A stretch of 64,000 nt of DNA from Strigamia acuminata (GCA_949358305.1 OX442317.1:11906186-11970185), one strand, 5' to 3'. Shown: positions 39,501-51,402, counted from the stretch's first letter. Notes: a model not told the origin generated them from the letters alone. Translations and numbers: made by a program.

Positions 39501-41978
39501 ACCTATCGCCCCAACTCTCGTCCCTCAAATATTCATTCAAAAAATTTCTGCAGTATTCTGACCTAAGTTTAAAGCGTCTTGTTGGAAATTATTTCTGTTT
39601 CTGATAGCACAATCCATTACTTTCTGAAAAGTAGTTGTGAAATCTCCGGATTTTCTTCTGTCCTCTATGGCTGCCAATGCTTTTGCCCTTAGAGTAAAAT
39701 CCGTTCAAACATCTATTTAGTGTTGGCTTGTAAAAGCAACTAGTAGTTAGAAGATTAAGAACTAGCAATCATCCTTGTAAGTGTAGCTTATGAAAGAGAG
39801 TATTTAGTATTTTAAGTATGAAGACTTGTATGTGTTTGCTGATATAGCTCTTTGTACCTGACCTATAGATACTAGCTATCTGTCAACCTTTGCAACCCAA
39901 ATGCAATTTGTACATGATTCGAGCACTCAATTGTCATCTACCATTCTGCTTGTCTCAAAAACATGAGCGTTGTCTAAACATCACAAGATAAGTTGAATGA
40001 GATGATGGGATTACTAAACTAACGATAAAGTAAAACCAATTGGAGGAACATCACGAAAAAGCTAAGATGGGAGATAATTTCTTCTATATGTGTGTGTGAC
40101 TGATCACCTGTTATGTATCTTTTCCTATTGAGCGAGTAACTAATGATATCTGAAGAACACTTCCTTTCAGGAACGTGAACTTCCTGAGCTGGACTATCTT
40201 TTCAACTCTAAAAGTTGATCAAAAAAAATTCTTTATGTGTAGCAATTTTCTGTAGAGAGAGTCACGATAGTGCATGCTTCTTTGTTTCAAAAACTACTCA
40301 TCTTGTTGTTTTTTCTCAAACATGTGCTTTTTTAACTTAATCACTGAAATTAACCTCTTGTTAAATTTCCTTTTGAAAAAGCTCTTGCATCTGAATGGAT
40401 TCCTTCAAGAAAGTGAATCCTCTTCTTCTATTTTCTACAGCTAAATGGAATTCGATATTCCCTAAAAAGACTAAGTTCTTTTTCTCTATTCTGTAGAAGG
40501 TGGGTGTATATGCAGCTGGTTAAACAGGATAACCGTGCACTTCTCTTACTTCCCTCAAATGGAAGCTGTAGCATTTAATTATTTTCTGAAAAACAATTAA
40601 CTGACTGGGATGTGAACTGTCCTCTATAACTGGGTGATTGGCCGACTGACAGATCAAAGTCGGGAAAAATCTAATATAATCTCGGAATCGTTCACGAAAG
40701 CGCTCAGATTATAAAGAAAATTCTGTTAATTCTTTAATTAACACCAGCCTATCTTGACGGAACGAATTGAATAACTCTTTAATAAATCTAAATCGAAGGT
40801 AAGAAAACTTTTCGAGACGAATGACGTATCAAATTCTAAACAAACTCGACTAAACGAACGGGTAGCTAATCCTCCGGATAATCTTGAAGCAAAGAATTAT
40901 GTCCTTAATCATCTTAAAGTCAACTAAATTAAAGTGTCGTCTGCATTCCTCGAATAATTGCGTCCAAAAATCAAGAAACCTCGCATAACAAGAAACCGAA
41001 ATATCGTCGAACCGTAAAATCGAATTGAACTAACCACGAGAATCGATGACTTGTTACGAGTTAACACTCCTTCTCAAAAGAATATCTCGAGTATACAAAA
41101 CCTCCATGCTTTTTCTAGCAAGAAACGATCTATTTATTCTCTAAACTCGATCCTCACTTTCTAACTATTCATTGATTTCCTTAAGCTGAAATCCTCTTGG
41201 TGTATCACTATTCAAGCAATAGTCTTAGATACAGCCAGTTAAAATTCAAAAAGAATTTCCTTCTCTTTCGATCACGGGGAGCTGATCGATTAAAACTCGT
41301 ATACTTCATTAAAACTCTCTTAAGTTTTCTTGATGTGCCCCGTAAATTAATTCGTTATTTTCTAAAAAAAATAAGAATAATTTTCCTCGATGTTAAAAGA
41401 ATATGGAATTCCGAAACTCGAAACCAAAACACGAAATCCTAAACTCAACTCGATCTATTCAAGGCCACTGTTGACCTTTGCTTTAAGAAAAGAATTCCTC
41501 GAATAATACTGGCGACCCAATCCATTAATAGCAGCGGTCTTCCCTCAAAGATTCATTTAATTTAAGAAACTAATCCCCACGATAACTTCTCCTTACGACT
41601 TCGCACTGAATCTTATTTTGCAAAATCAAAAAAAACCCTTTTTTACAAAGCGACTTGCGATCCATTCTCTCTCTGCAACTACCGGGGGGTAGAGAAAGCC
41701 ACACTTAGCCTAACTTAAAGCTATCTTAAAGCAAAAACCAAATCATGACAAACTCTGTTAAATTTCTCAAACTTAAACGAAAACTCTTTATGCTAAAAAA
41801 CATGCTAAAAGTTGTTCACCAACCTTGTATTCATTCAGTGAATCCATCTCTCGTAACCGGTGGTTGAATCCAAAAACTTACAGACTAACAGAAAAATCAA
41901 AAACTTAAAACTATTGCATAACTGAACACAAAATTCAAAATAACACAAAAACAAGTAAACAAGTCTTGATCTTCTCAA
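36529..41978 (-). other. Element F interior, non-coding
   Basis: 5.4 kb with no frame above about 80 codons and no retroviral domain in either strand. Mixed AT-rich sequence with CT-rich blocks. One more plus-strand exon-like segment (acceptor before 36761, donor near 36851). Tandem repeat at 37224-37560 is listed separately. Confidence 0.6.
37224..37560 (+). repeat. Imperfect repeat GCTAGGTGTCGG...GAACTTGGACCTT
   Basis: Five units (near 37224, 37325, 37374, 37423 and 37522), each a CTAGGYGTCGG block then CCGAACTTGGACCTT; spacing about 49 or 98 bp. Confidence 0.85.
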
Positions 41979-42365
41979 TTAAGTCTCTTTGTAATGGATT
42001 CTCATCTCGATGCTCGCTTCGTCATCGGCTCCGTCTTGAACTGAGCTCTTTTCGCGTTGTCCCGACGTTCCAACACCATATCCGTATCTCCATTGCGTTG
42101 TGTCTTCGTATGTGGCCCCCTTTGCTGTAAACTTCTTAACGGTACATTCGAATGTTAGTTTAATCTTCAGGCCTAACGTCTTCCGATTAAGAGCGGCTAT
42201 TTTCCACTTCACGAGGCGTGCAGCATGCTCAATCTTCAGCGCCTTTTCTCGATTAATTCTCTCATATTTTCTACGTCTTACCGCCAGCTTCTCAGCATTG
42301 CTCTCTTGGCGAACAGTCGTCCTTGTTTCCACTTGAAACAATTCCTTTTGCTGTACGTCCGCCAT
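41979..42365 (-). CDS. Small frame in the gag position of element F, 128 aa
   Basis: ATG at 42365 (GAAATGGCGG), first frame after the primer site, stop at 41979. Starts MADVQQKELFQVE; residues 20-55 are a strongly basic helix rich in Arg, Lys and Glu (VRRRKYERINREKALKIEH); the rest is mixed with an acidic C-terminus. Not recognised. It could be a shortened gag or a small nucleic-acid-binding protein. The frame is open further upstream through the primer site into the LTR, but the first internal ATG after the primer site fits better. Confidence 0.45.
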   Translation of the reverse strand: MADVQQKELFQVETRTTVRQESNAEKLAVRRRKYERINREKALKIEHAARLVKWKIAALNRKTLGLKIKLTFECTVKKFTAKGATYEDTTQWRYGYGVGTSGQREKSSVQDGADDEASIEMRIHYKET

Positions 42366-42423
42366 TTCTATTTTCGAATCGTCTCCATTCGAATTAGGCC
42401 CACACTTCCCTGGCTCGCATCTT

Positions 42424-42437
42424 GGTCCACGGCACCA
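42424..42437 (-). other. Candidate primer binding site of element F
   Basis: Minus strand TGGTGCCGTGGACC, starting with TGG (complement of tRNA CCA) 1 nt from the LTR. I could not name the tRNA. Confidence 0.6.
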
Positions 42438-42438
42438 C

Positions 42439-44362
42439 TTTTTCGTATCGCCTGTCGATTCCGACGCCAGCGATCCGAAGATAGGATTCGGGCACGGAGC
42501 ATTTATTTGCCTTGTGCAAATCGCCCGATCTGAGTCGCATCGACTCTCGTCGTTATGCCTGGTCTTCAGCATTTTTTGTTGTTTTGCAAGGAGATATGGA
42601 GAGAGAGAGGAGTTGACTATTCAACTTGATATTTTATTCGCAAGTGAGGAATTTTTATCCTTAACAATGAGACGAAACGTGACACGAGATGGACAACAAT
42701 TAAATATCAAGTGTCACACAAAAAGGTTTATGTTTTTTAAACCTAACATTGAATAAATGCTTTAATTTATCTATCAGAAACTTCATTTATAGAAGACATG
42801 AAGTTTCCTAATTAAATATAACAGGGGTGAAGTTTTCAGGCGCTTTTCTGGCCTAAAATCATCACTTTTAACACAAGTATACAATTTAACATTGAAAATG
42901 ATCGAATACAACTAATCAAACTTAATTAACTTTCTCAGATCACGTAAAGAGTAGCAATCCGAGAGAAAACCATGTTTTAAACTAACAAATAACAATTTGA
43001 GTTGTATAAACTTTAATAAAATACAACTCCTCCGAGTATGACGTCATTTGCGAGTATGAATGCTCCATCGCGTCTTGTCATCCCTCGCAAATCGTCTACT
43101 CTCACATCGAAATTAAATCAGGAGTGAAAGTGATCAAATTACCTAAACTAATTCCTCTAATTGTACAATCAAACCTAATTTCTATTTACATTAGCCGATA
43201 ATCGAAGAAACGTTCAACCGCACGCTTCATCCGGGTCCCAACAACTGAAAATGGCCGACCTAATGCAACGCCGTCGCTCACGATCGCCTTTTGCTGCGGA
43301 TTACTTCTCTCCCGCGATCCCATGAATTACCGCTCAGGTAAGTAAGCACATATGTATTCCATTACAACATATTGCTTGTGTCTTTGAGCTTATACGAGCG
43401 TTTCCTTTGGCCATTTCAGCGTCCATCACCCGAACCAAGCCGTACGATTGCCGTCTCCTCGACTTCACAACCGCGTGAGATGTTCTTCACCGATATAACT
43501 ATAAGGTAAACAAATATATGAATGAATAACAAGTGTAAATAAAACTTAATATCTATTTACAGCCTCGTGCAACTCCCGAACCGAAGTGCATCCATATTCA
43601 GCCAAACTTAAGGTAAGCAAATTAGCAATTATAAATTAAAACTTAACTTAACATTTCGTGTAAATATATTTAACCAAACCAAACATCCGTTTTAATTTAA
43701 ACCTTCTCTCATTTACAGTTATTCCCACATATGAAGCAGGCCGGTGACTCCTGCCTCATTCATCCGGATTTCGTAAGATTAAGGTGAGCAAATAATTGGT
43801 TATAAATTAAAACATAACTTAACATTTCGTGTAAATATATTTAACCAAACCAAACATCCGTTTTAATTTAAACCTTCTCTCATTTACAGTTATTCCCACA
43901 TATGAGGCAGATTTGTGACTTCTACCCCACTCCAGCGAACCGTCTTAATTTATCCGTAAGAAAATAAATCAACGCAAATGAAACACTGTAACCCTCGATT
44001 ATAATTAACCCGTATTTTCCTTTCAGACATACTCGACTCCCGAGCTTGTATCATGACCCGGGGAGTTCTTCACATTCAGATAAGTTATAGCAATTAATTT
44101 CCGATATGAACAATTATTTAAAAGCTCGAACTCCTTTTCAGAATCTTCTAGAACTTCAATTTGATCGACAACCCGAGATTATGCCTATTCGACTTCAACT
44201 AAGTGACAACTGATTGTCTTCTGAAAGGTAAATAAATTTAGCTAATTTATTTCTTTCTTTCTTTCTTTTTTAGTGAAAAGTTCGGACTTATTTCAACTTT
44301 CACCATCTTTTCTTTCCTTTATATTTTGAGAAGCATTTCCTGTTTCGAACTGATTCGCAACA
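42439..44362 (-). repeat. Element F 5' LTR
   Basis: 1924 bp, same as 34605-36528 at an offset of 7834, including the mini-exon chain. Confidence 0.9.
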
Positions 44363-44366
44363 AAAG

Positions 44367-44661
44367 CAACAAAGCGAATTACACTGGACAAAGAGGCGGT
44401 CGATCGAACTATCGAGGTGGCAGAAACACGAGGGGAAGTTTCAGAGGAAATGGCACCGGATCAACGGGACGGGGGCCGTGTTTTCGGTGTAATCAACATG
44501 GTCATTGGGCTAAAGACTGTACAGCTCAATTGCAATTGGCACCAAACGCGAATATGAAGTCAAATACAGTCGAGGAACTTGATTCCAACATGTTAGACGT
44601 CGGATTCCTTACGGAATTGAGCGACCAGGAAATGTTGCAGTGCAGCCAAGCCAGCGGATAA
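44367..44661 (+). pseudogene. Element C gag, 3' part with zinc knuckle
   Basis: Continues 33901-34604 once F and one AAAG are removed. RG-rich stretch (RGGRSNYRGGRNTRGSF) and CFRCNQHGHWAKDC zinc knuckle, then LDVGFLTELSDQEM. Ends in a TAA at 44659-44661 because of a frame change; pol opens in another frame at about 44642. Confidence 0.85.
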
Positions 44662-47600
44662 GAAAACCCTCATTAAAATACAAGGAGTCGGGGATGTCTG
44701 CATTATGTGTCTAGTTGGGAACGACACAGTCCCAATTACACTCAAGAAGGTCTACTACGCGCCAGATCTACGAAGGAATCTAATGTCGGGGCCGTGTATT
44801 GACGAAGCAAGATGCAGAGTGGCCATAGGCGCGGGCCTGGTGAAAATATACGATCCGCAATGGAAGAGACAACTGATGGAGGCAGTTAAAAAGGACAGAC
44901 TATATTATATCAAACTCAGTGATCAAAAACCGGATCTCGAGAAGCTAAAACAAAAGGAAAGCAACAAGGCCAATACGAGCGAGCAGAAGAAACAAGAGTC
45001 ATCCGACGTAGGCAGAAAGAAATCAAATCCAGAAGAGGCAAGATTGTGGCACGAACGGTTAGGGCACATTCATTTCCCAAGCGTCCAGGGGATGAGCAAA
45101 AGTGACGCCGTGGTGGGCTTACCATTCTTGGATGTTCCAATTACACAGTGTGATGTCTGCGACTTGGCGAAGAAGAAAGCCATTCCTCACAAGTCCTTGC
45201 CAGGGATTAGATCAAAGGGACCACTAGAACTCCTACACATGGACGTATGTGGAGCGTTTTCGACGGAAACTCTCTCGGGAAATAAATATTTCCTCACAAT
45301 AACAGATGACTACTCTCGCTACTCAACCGTCTACTTAATGAAAAGGAAAGATGAAGTATTTGATCTATTTCGGAAACACACAAAGAGAATCGAACGGCTA
45401 CTGGGAAAATCAATCCTAGCCATCCGCACGGACAATGGCATGGAGTTTTGCTCCAACAAATTTGGGGAATACTTGGAAGAACAGGGCATTATCCACGAGC
45501 GAACCAATGCCTACACACCAGTCCAAAACGGCGTTTCCGAAAGACTCAACCAAACTTTAGCAAATGGAATGCGAGCTCTCATTTACGACGCACAGATGGA
45601 ACACAGATTCTGGGGGGAAGCCATCTTGACATTCAACTATTTGAGGAACAGAATAGCAAAATTGAACTCGGATAAAACGCCCATGGAACTGTATTATGGT
45701 CGCAAGCCGTCACTCCGACATTTGAGAAAATTCGGAAGCCTCTGCTTTGTGCAGAAGAGAGTGCGAGACGGCAAGATCGATAACAAAGCATTGCATGGAA
45801 TCATGCTTGGCTATTCACGAGTTACGAAGGGCTACAGAATCTGGTTGCCGGATTTCTCCAAAGTTATTGAAACAAGTGATGTGAAGTTCGTCGAAAGCAA
45901 GCGCGGAGTTGAAGGCGTGCTGGGCCTACCTGAGAAAAACACAACATTTATTGACAATTTGAACGATAATTTGGATGACAACAATGACCGTCAGTACTAC
46001 TCGGATGAGGATATAAGGCCACCCCTACCTCCGCCGCAACCACTTAAAAAGGAAGAAGGAAAGGAGTTACCTCAGCTCAATTTGAAGTTGAGATTGCCGG
46101 AAGAGAAGCTTCGACCAAAACCCAACATACCGGGAGCCGAAGCAGGAGTGAAATTGCCTGGAATTTTACCACAACCTGGAATCGACGTTGTGAACCCAGT
46201 TCCGACAATTCCTCCACTTGTCTGGAAAAGGACCGAGAAAACGAGACCCACTGGACACAAGGATTATGAGTACACAATCGAAGGATACGACAAACCGAAA
46301 TTGCGCTCAATACCAGAGGTGAAGCGCTATTGTACTGAACATAATTTACATGTTCCAGAACACCTTTTCGATGACAAGAGGAAGAAGAAACCCGCTGAAT
46401 CGAACGTGACGGCGGACGACTTTGATTTAGATGATTTAGACGATTTGACTCTCGATTTTGAAGCCAACCATCTCGAGGTCTATGTACCGACACGCTTCGA
46501 GCAGATAGCCAATTTACCAGAGAAAGAAGAATGGGATCAAGCGATGTGCGATGAGATCGACGTGATGCACGAACGTGAAGTTTGGGAATTGGTCCCACCA
46601 CCATCCGACGTTAAATTAGTGGGATCCAAGTGGGTTTTCACTGTTAAACAGAACGAAAAAGGAGAAGTTGCACGTTATAAGGCAAGACTTGTGGCGCAGG
46701 GTTTTTCCCAAGTCTATGGCAAGTCTTACGAAGAAACCTTTTCGCCTGTGGTGGACTTTTCCATCATTCGTTTTCTATTTACGCTACTCGTCTGTATGTT
46801 AAAGTGGTCATACATCCAGGCTTACGTCAAGAGCGCTTATCTATACGCAAAGCTACAGAAAACGGTTTACATGCGTCAACCCAAAGGATTCGTTTGCCAG
46901 GGCAAAGAAAATTACGTTTGCAAATTACTTCGGGCAATATACGGCTTACATCAATCCGGAAGAGAATGGGGCTTGGAACTCGAAGAAACTTTGCTGAAAC
47001 TTGGTTTACAACACGTAGATTGGTGCAACTGCGTTTACAAGTTCAAAAATGTCGCATATTTAATCGTGTACGTCGATGACATCGTCGTTTTCGGCAAACA
47101 TCATGAAGACGCGATGAATGTTCTCAACTTAATTAAGACGCATTTCGATCTAGTAATATTGGGACGGACAAAGAAACTATTAGGAGTTGAATTCCACTCA
47201 CACAAACAACTAATGGTTTTGCATCAAAGAAGTTACATCAGCAAGGTATTGTTGAGATTCGATAATCACCTAAAGTCAGTGAAGATTAGGTCGCAACCGA
47301 TGATCAAATCGACCATTCTCACAAAACAGCAATGCCCCACTACCATTGAAGATTTCAAAGTCATGGAGAAGATACCGTACAGAAGCTTGCTTGGTTCTTT
47401 AGCATTTATTGGATCAAGAACAAGGCCAGATATGACGTACGCAATCAACATTCTGAGCCAATTCCAATCCAACCCCGGATGGGACCATTGGATCGTACTC
47501 TTGGAATTGCTTAGCTATTTAAGGACAACTAGAAACCTCGGACTGATGTTGTTCCCTAACGACCAAATTGAAGTCATTGGCTACAGCGACTCGGATTACG

Positions 47601-48058
47601 CCAACAATCGAGATGATCGGATTTCTGTTGGCGGAACCCTTATAACGTTGGGCAATGCTTCCATCTATTGGAGAACATTCAAACAACGCAATGTGACACT
47701 GTCCACAATGGAAGCCGAGTATGTGGCGCTCACGGAGACCGTCAAGGATTTTATCTGGATTGTCAGAGTATTATACGAGATCGTCCCTGAGTTGGCAAAC
47801 AACTTTTATCACCGAGTGCTGTGCGATAATATCTCTTCCGTGGACTTTACTAAATCGAATATTGAGAATCGAAAGACGAAACATATCGATGTAAGGTACC
47901 ACTTTATACGGGAACTCGTCAAGAGGGAGAACCTGCAGGTGGTACATGTGGGAACCAAATCAAACTTTGCCGACATATTTACGAAGTCGGTTGATAAAAC
48001 CGATCTAGTGCATTTTTGTAATCGATTTTTGATCGATCTCACTACTCTGAGTGCTTGA
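44642..48058 (+). pseudogene. Element C pol (protease motif lost)
   Basis: Open from 44642 (first ATG 44705) to 48058. It begins with the end of the protease region (KKVYYAPDLRRNLMS), but no D-S/T-G-A motif exists in any frame here, so a deletion removed the active site and shifted the frame relative to gag. Integrase HHCC (WHERLGHIHF, CDVCDLAK), DDE (LLHMDVCG, RTDNGMEF, NGVSERLNQT); a weak MBD-like module at 46222-46375; RT (VAQGFSQ, YGLHQSGREW, YVDDIVVFG); RNase H (YSDSDYAN, STMEAEYVAL, TKHIDVRYHF, DIFTKS). All but the protease look functional. Confidence 0.88.
46222..46375 (+). other. Divergent MBD-like module in element C
   Basis: W-K-R at 46222, TRPTGHKDYEY, then KLRSIPEVKRYC. Same order as in A/B/D/E (W..R, D-x-x-Y, R-S, helix), two residues longer between D and R-S, and without the FFF end. 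Confidence 0.4.
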
Positions 48059-48061
48059 TAA

Positions 48062-48076
48062 TACGAGGGGGCCGAA
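48062..48076 (+). other. Element C polypurine tract
   Basis: CGAGGGGGCCGAA directly before TGTTAGG. Confidence 0.8.
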
Positions 48077-48394
48077 TGTTAGGCTTTTATGTGTTATAAC
48101 TGTCTGTATTATTTCGTATCATCAAGCGATGTTGTTCTTTAGATTGTATACTTGTTAATTTGTACACTATTTTAGCTGCACGATTGGCTGCAGTATTTGT
48201 CACAAATAACTTATGTATTCTGCCCAAAGGGGGCGTTGTTTACTTTCTCCCAGTCACATGAATGGACAATAAATCACACTTGATGTTTCTCTTCAACCAG
48301 GTGAAGATGGTGTTTGTGCTTGCTTTCACAATAGATGTTTTTCATACCACTGCTGAATGAGTTAATCCACACTACTTTGGACCACAAATTAACA
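48077..48394 (+). repeat. Element C 3' LTR
   Basis: 318 bp, one mismatch seen against the 5' LTR. Followed by the GTTAC duplication. Confidence 0.95.
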
Positions 48395-49219
48395 GTTACG
48401 GCCCGTAACGGCCCGTTACGGCCCGTGACGGCCCGTTTTCGAACCCGTTACGGCTCGTAACGGCCCGTTACGGCCCGAATACGGGCCGTAACGGGTTCGA
48501 AAACGGGCCGTTACGGCCCGTTACGGCCCGTTACGGCCCGTTACGGCCCGTTACAGCCCGTAACGGTCCGAAGTCGTACGACCTGAAAACGAGAAAATTG
48601 AAAGAGTCGAATGCGAGACCACGTGACTCGAGGTGTGGTTTTTGGGACCGGAGGGGAAGGGTAAGGGCCGTCCTCCGACCGCGCCGCGGGCCGGACAAGA
48701 GGCGCCCTCGCATGTGGGCGCGTGTGGGCGCTCGATTTACCGGCGCGTTGGACGAGTTAAACCAAAATTTCCCAATATCTTGCATAAATTTAAAGAACAT
48801 TTGACAGATTTCCAGATTTTAAGCGATGTTTTACATAAGTCCGTCCCATTGCTGAAATTCCGTGAAAATTTATCAAAAATAGCCAAAAATCTTTGCAAGT
48901 TTTGTCAGATTTTGGAAAACATTTTTTAAAACTCGTCCAACGCGCCAGTAAATCGCGCGCCCACCTTGCGTGCACACTGTCAGATCGGGCGGTTTCGGGC
49001 ACAGTTTGATCCGGGCAAATATCTAGCAAAACTTGCACCGATTTTTTTGTCAATTTTAGACAAATTTCAGCGATATATTACGAGACATTTCTGCTCGATT
49101 GGACACATTTCCAGGGGTTTTTTGTAAAACATTGATAAAATTCCGTGGAAATTTATCAAATATTGGCAAAATTCGGTGCTAATTTTGTCAGAAATTAGGA
49201 AAAAAAAAAATTTTTCAAA

Positions 49220-49322
49220 ACTCGTCCAACGCGCCGGTAAATCGAGCGCCCACGTGCCTAGATAGTGCACGTCCAAACCGCCAAGGCTCGCCCCTCCGCC
49301 CGTCGGCGGAAGCCCCGGCCGT

Positions 49323-49356
<34 letters not shown>

Positions 49357-49540
49357 CCGCCCGGAGCTCGCCCCTCCGCCCGTCACCGACTTTTGACAAT
49401 TTTTGATGAAATTCAACGGAATTTAAGCAATGTTTTACATAAATCCTGTGGAAATGTGTCAATCCGGGCAGAAATGTGTCGTAAAATATTGCCGAAATTT
49501 TGTAAAAATTTGCCACAAATTGCCAAAAGTCGGTGCAAGT
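49220..49540 (+). repeat. Internal direct duplication, copy a
   Basis: About 320 bp repeated at 50493-50814, including a (CT)n run (49324-49353) and the block GCCCGTCGGCGGAAGCCCCG. Confidence 0.85.
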
Positions 49541-49944
49541 ATTGCTAGATTTGGGCGCATCAAACTGTGCCGAGATCTGACAGTGTCCACGCGGTTTTGA
49601 AGCGCCCACTGTCGACGCACGTGGGCGCTCAATTTACCGGCGCGTTGGACGAGTTTTGAAAAAAGTTTTTTTCTAATTTCTGACAAAAGTTGCACCGAAT
49701 TTTGTCAATATGTGATAAATTTCCATGGATTTTAAGCAATGTTTTACAGAAGTCCGTCCCATCAGGCAGAAATGTGTCGTAAAATGTCGCTGAAATTCTG
49801 TGGAAATTTGTTAAAAATTCCCACAAGTCGGTGCAACTTTTGCACGCATCAAACTGTGCCCCGAGAGTCCACGCGTGTGCCCGATCTGACAGTGTCCACG
49901 CGGGTTAGACGTGCGCATGTGGGCGCGCGATTTACTGGCCTCCA

Positions 49945-50340
49945 ACTCATCAATTGAAGCTCTCATGCAGCGCAACGAATCATCTGAAGAGCGCTAGTGA
50001 ATTCAAAAAATGGCGACAGAAAAATTAAAAACACGTCTAATTTATTCGACTCGAGAACACGAACTAAATTGTCCAGATACTAGTCTACAATAGAAAATGC
50101 GGGAGTGCAACAATTGAAATTGCACGCGCTCAAAACAATTAGCAAAATAAAATCATACAAAACATCGAGACTGACGTAACTAGAATCACACGATCGTCGA
50201 CGAGAGTCCACGCATGTGCGTGCGCGATGTACTCGTGTGGCCACGTGTTAAACGTGGGCACGACGCGCAAGAACCTTACACACCGAGTCAAGGAACCACT
50301 AAAAAGACAAAACGAATTAAACGCATATCTAATGCAAAAA
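49945..50340. other. Unassigned insert within the complex repeat
   Basis: AT-richer DNA with no match to the repeat units around it and no gene. Confidence 0.4.
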
Positions 50341-50492
50341 CAATTAACAATAAAACTGTGCCCGAAACCGCCCGATCTGACAATGTCCACGCGGGTTGGA
50401 CGTGTAAAACATCGCTTAAAATCTGTGGAAATCAGTCAAATGTTCTTAAAAATCGGTGCAAGTTATGCAAAATATTGGGAAATTTTTGTTTA

Positions 50493-50814
50493 ACTCGTCC
50501 AACGCGCCGGTAAATCGAGCGCCCACATGCCTAGACAGTGCACGTCCAAACCGCCAAGGCTCGCCCCTCTGCCCGTCGGCGGAAGCCCCGGCCGTCCCCT
50601 CTCTCTCTCTCTCTCTCTCTCTCTCGGCCGCCCGGAGCTCGCCCCTCCGCCCGTCACCGACTTTTGACACAATTTTTGATGAAATTCAACGGAATTTTAG
50701 CAACGTTTTACAAAAAACCTGTGGAAATGTGTCCAACCGGGCAGAAATGTGTCGTAAAATGTTGCCGAAATTCTGTGAAAATTTGTCACAAATTGCCAAA
50801 AGTCGGTGCAAGTT
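50493..50814 (+). repeat. Internal direct duplication, copy b
   Basis: Partner of 49220-49540; (CT)n at 50598-50623. Confidence 0.85.
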
Positions 50815-51014
50815 TTGCGAACATCAAACTGTGCACGAGAATCCACGCGGTGTGCCCGATCTGACAGTGTCCACGCGGGGTGGATGTGCGCACCGTCCAC
50901 GCACGTGAGAGCGCGTGATTTACTGGAGCGTTGGACGAGTGTCGGTGCAAGTTTTGCACGCAACAAACTGTGCCCGAAAACGCCCGATCTAACAGTGTCC
51001 ACGCCACGGGGACC

Positions 51015-51199
51015 GGGTCGTTTCTCGTCCGACCCGGGGCGCGTCACGGCGCGGTCGGAGGGCAACCCCCGTCCCCAAAAACCACGCCTCGAGGAACCCC
51101 GAGGTTCGGTTTCCGACCGGGTCGTCTCTTGATCCGACCCGGGGCGCGTCACGGCGCGGTCGGAAGACGACCCCCGTCCCCAAAAACCACGCCTCGAGT
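51015..51199 (+). repeat. GC-rich tandem duplication, about 100-bp unit
   Basis: Two copies of a unit with CCGACCCGGGGCGCGTCACG, GCGCGGTCGGA and CCCCAAAAACCACGCCTCGA. Confidence 0.85.
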
Positions 51200-51402
51200 C
51201 ACGTGGTCTCGCATTCGACTCTTTCAATTTTCCCGTTTTCAGGTCGTACGACCTCGGACCGTTACGGGCCGTAATGGGCCGCAACGGGCCGCAACGGGCC
51301 GCAACGGGCCGTAACGGGCCGTAACGGGCCGTAACGGGCCGGGCCTTCGTTCCCGGACTTCGGGTCGAATACGGGCCGTAACGGGCCGTAACGGGCCGTA
51401 AC

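Larger units (their letters stand above)
34605..44362 (-). mobile_element. Element F: long-LTR, pol-less retrotransposon (LARD-like)
   Basis: Two 1924-bp terminal repeats of equal length and apparently identical sequence, 5910-bp interior, 4-bp target duplication AAAG (34601-34604, 44363-44366). Minus orientation is inferred from a TGG-starting primer site next to the right LTR and TGTTGCG as the LTR start. No integrase, RT or protease is present; only a 128-codon frame in the gag position. The 4-bp duplication points to a Ty3/gypsy-like helper, not copia. Very recent. Confidence 0.85.
32120..48394 (+). mobile_element. Copia element C, interrupted by element F
   Basis: 318-bp LTRs, target duplication GTTAC (32115-32119, 48395-48399), half-tRNA primer site, gag, pol, polypurine tract. 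A family distinct from A/B/D/E. The LTRs differ at one base that I see (C at 32305, A at 48262), so it is young, yet pol lacks the protease motif and gag lacks a start codon; it may have moved with help from another copy. Confidence 0.94.
48395..51402. repeat. GC-rich complex repeat with foldback arms (right part of the decamer block)
   Basis: Decamer units (GTTACGGCCC sense) to about 48590, then an 86-bp arm (48564-48652) whose inverted copy is 51177-51262, then decamers again (51255-51402, other sense). Inside, ACTCGTCCAACGCGCCGGTAAA blocks occur about seven times in both senses (near 48728, 48921, 49220, 49630, 50493, 50910), mixed with a unit containing GTGTCGTAAAAT and GTCGGTGCAAG. No protein gene: the many frames are repeat by-products. 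Confidence 0.8.

Noticed and set aside
34605-44362. Plus-strand orientation for element F
   Set aside because: After the left LTR comes GCGCTCCC, which does not start with TGG, and no purine tract precedes the right LTR. The minus orientation gives a TGG primer site 1 nt from the LTR.
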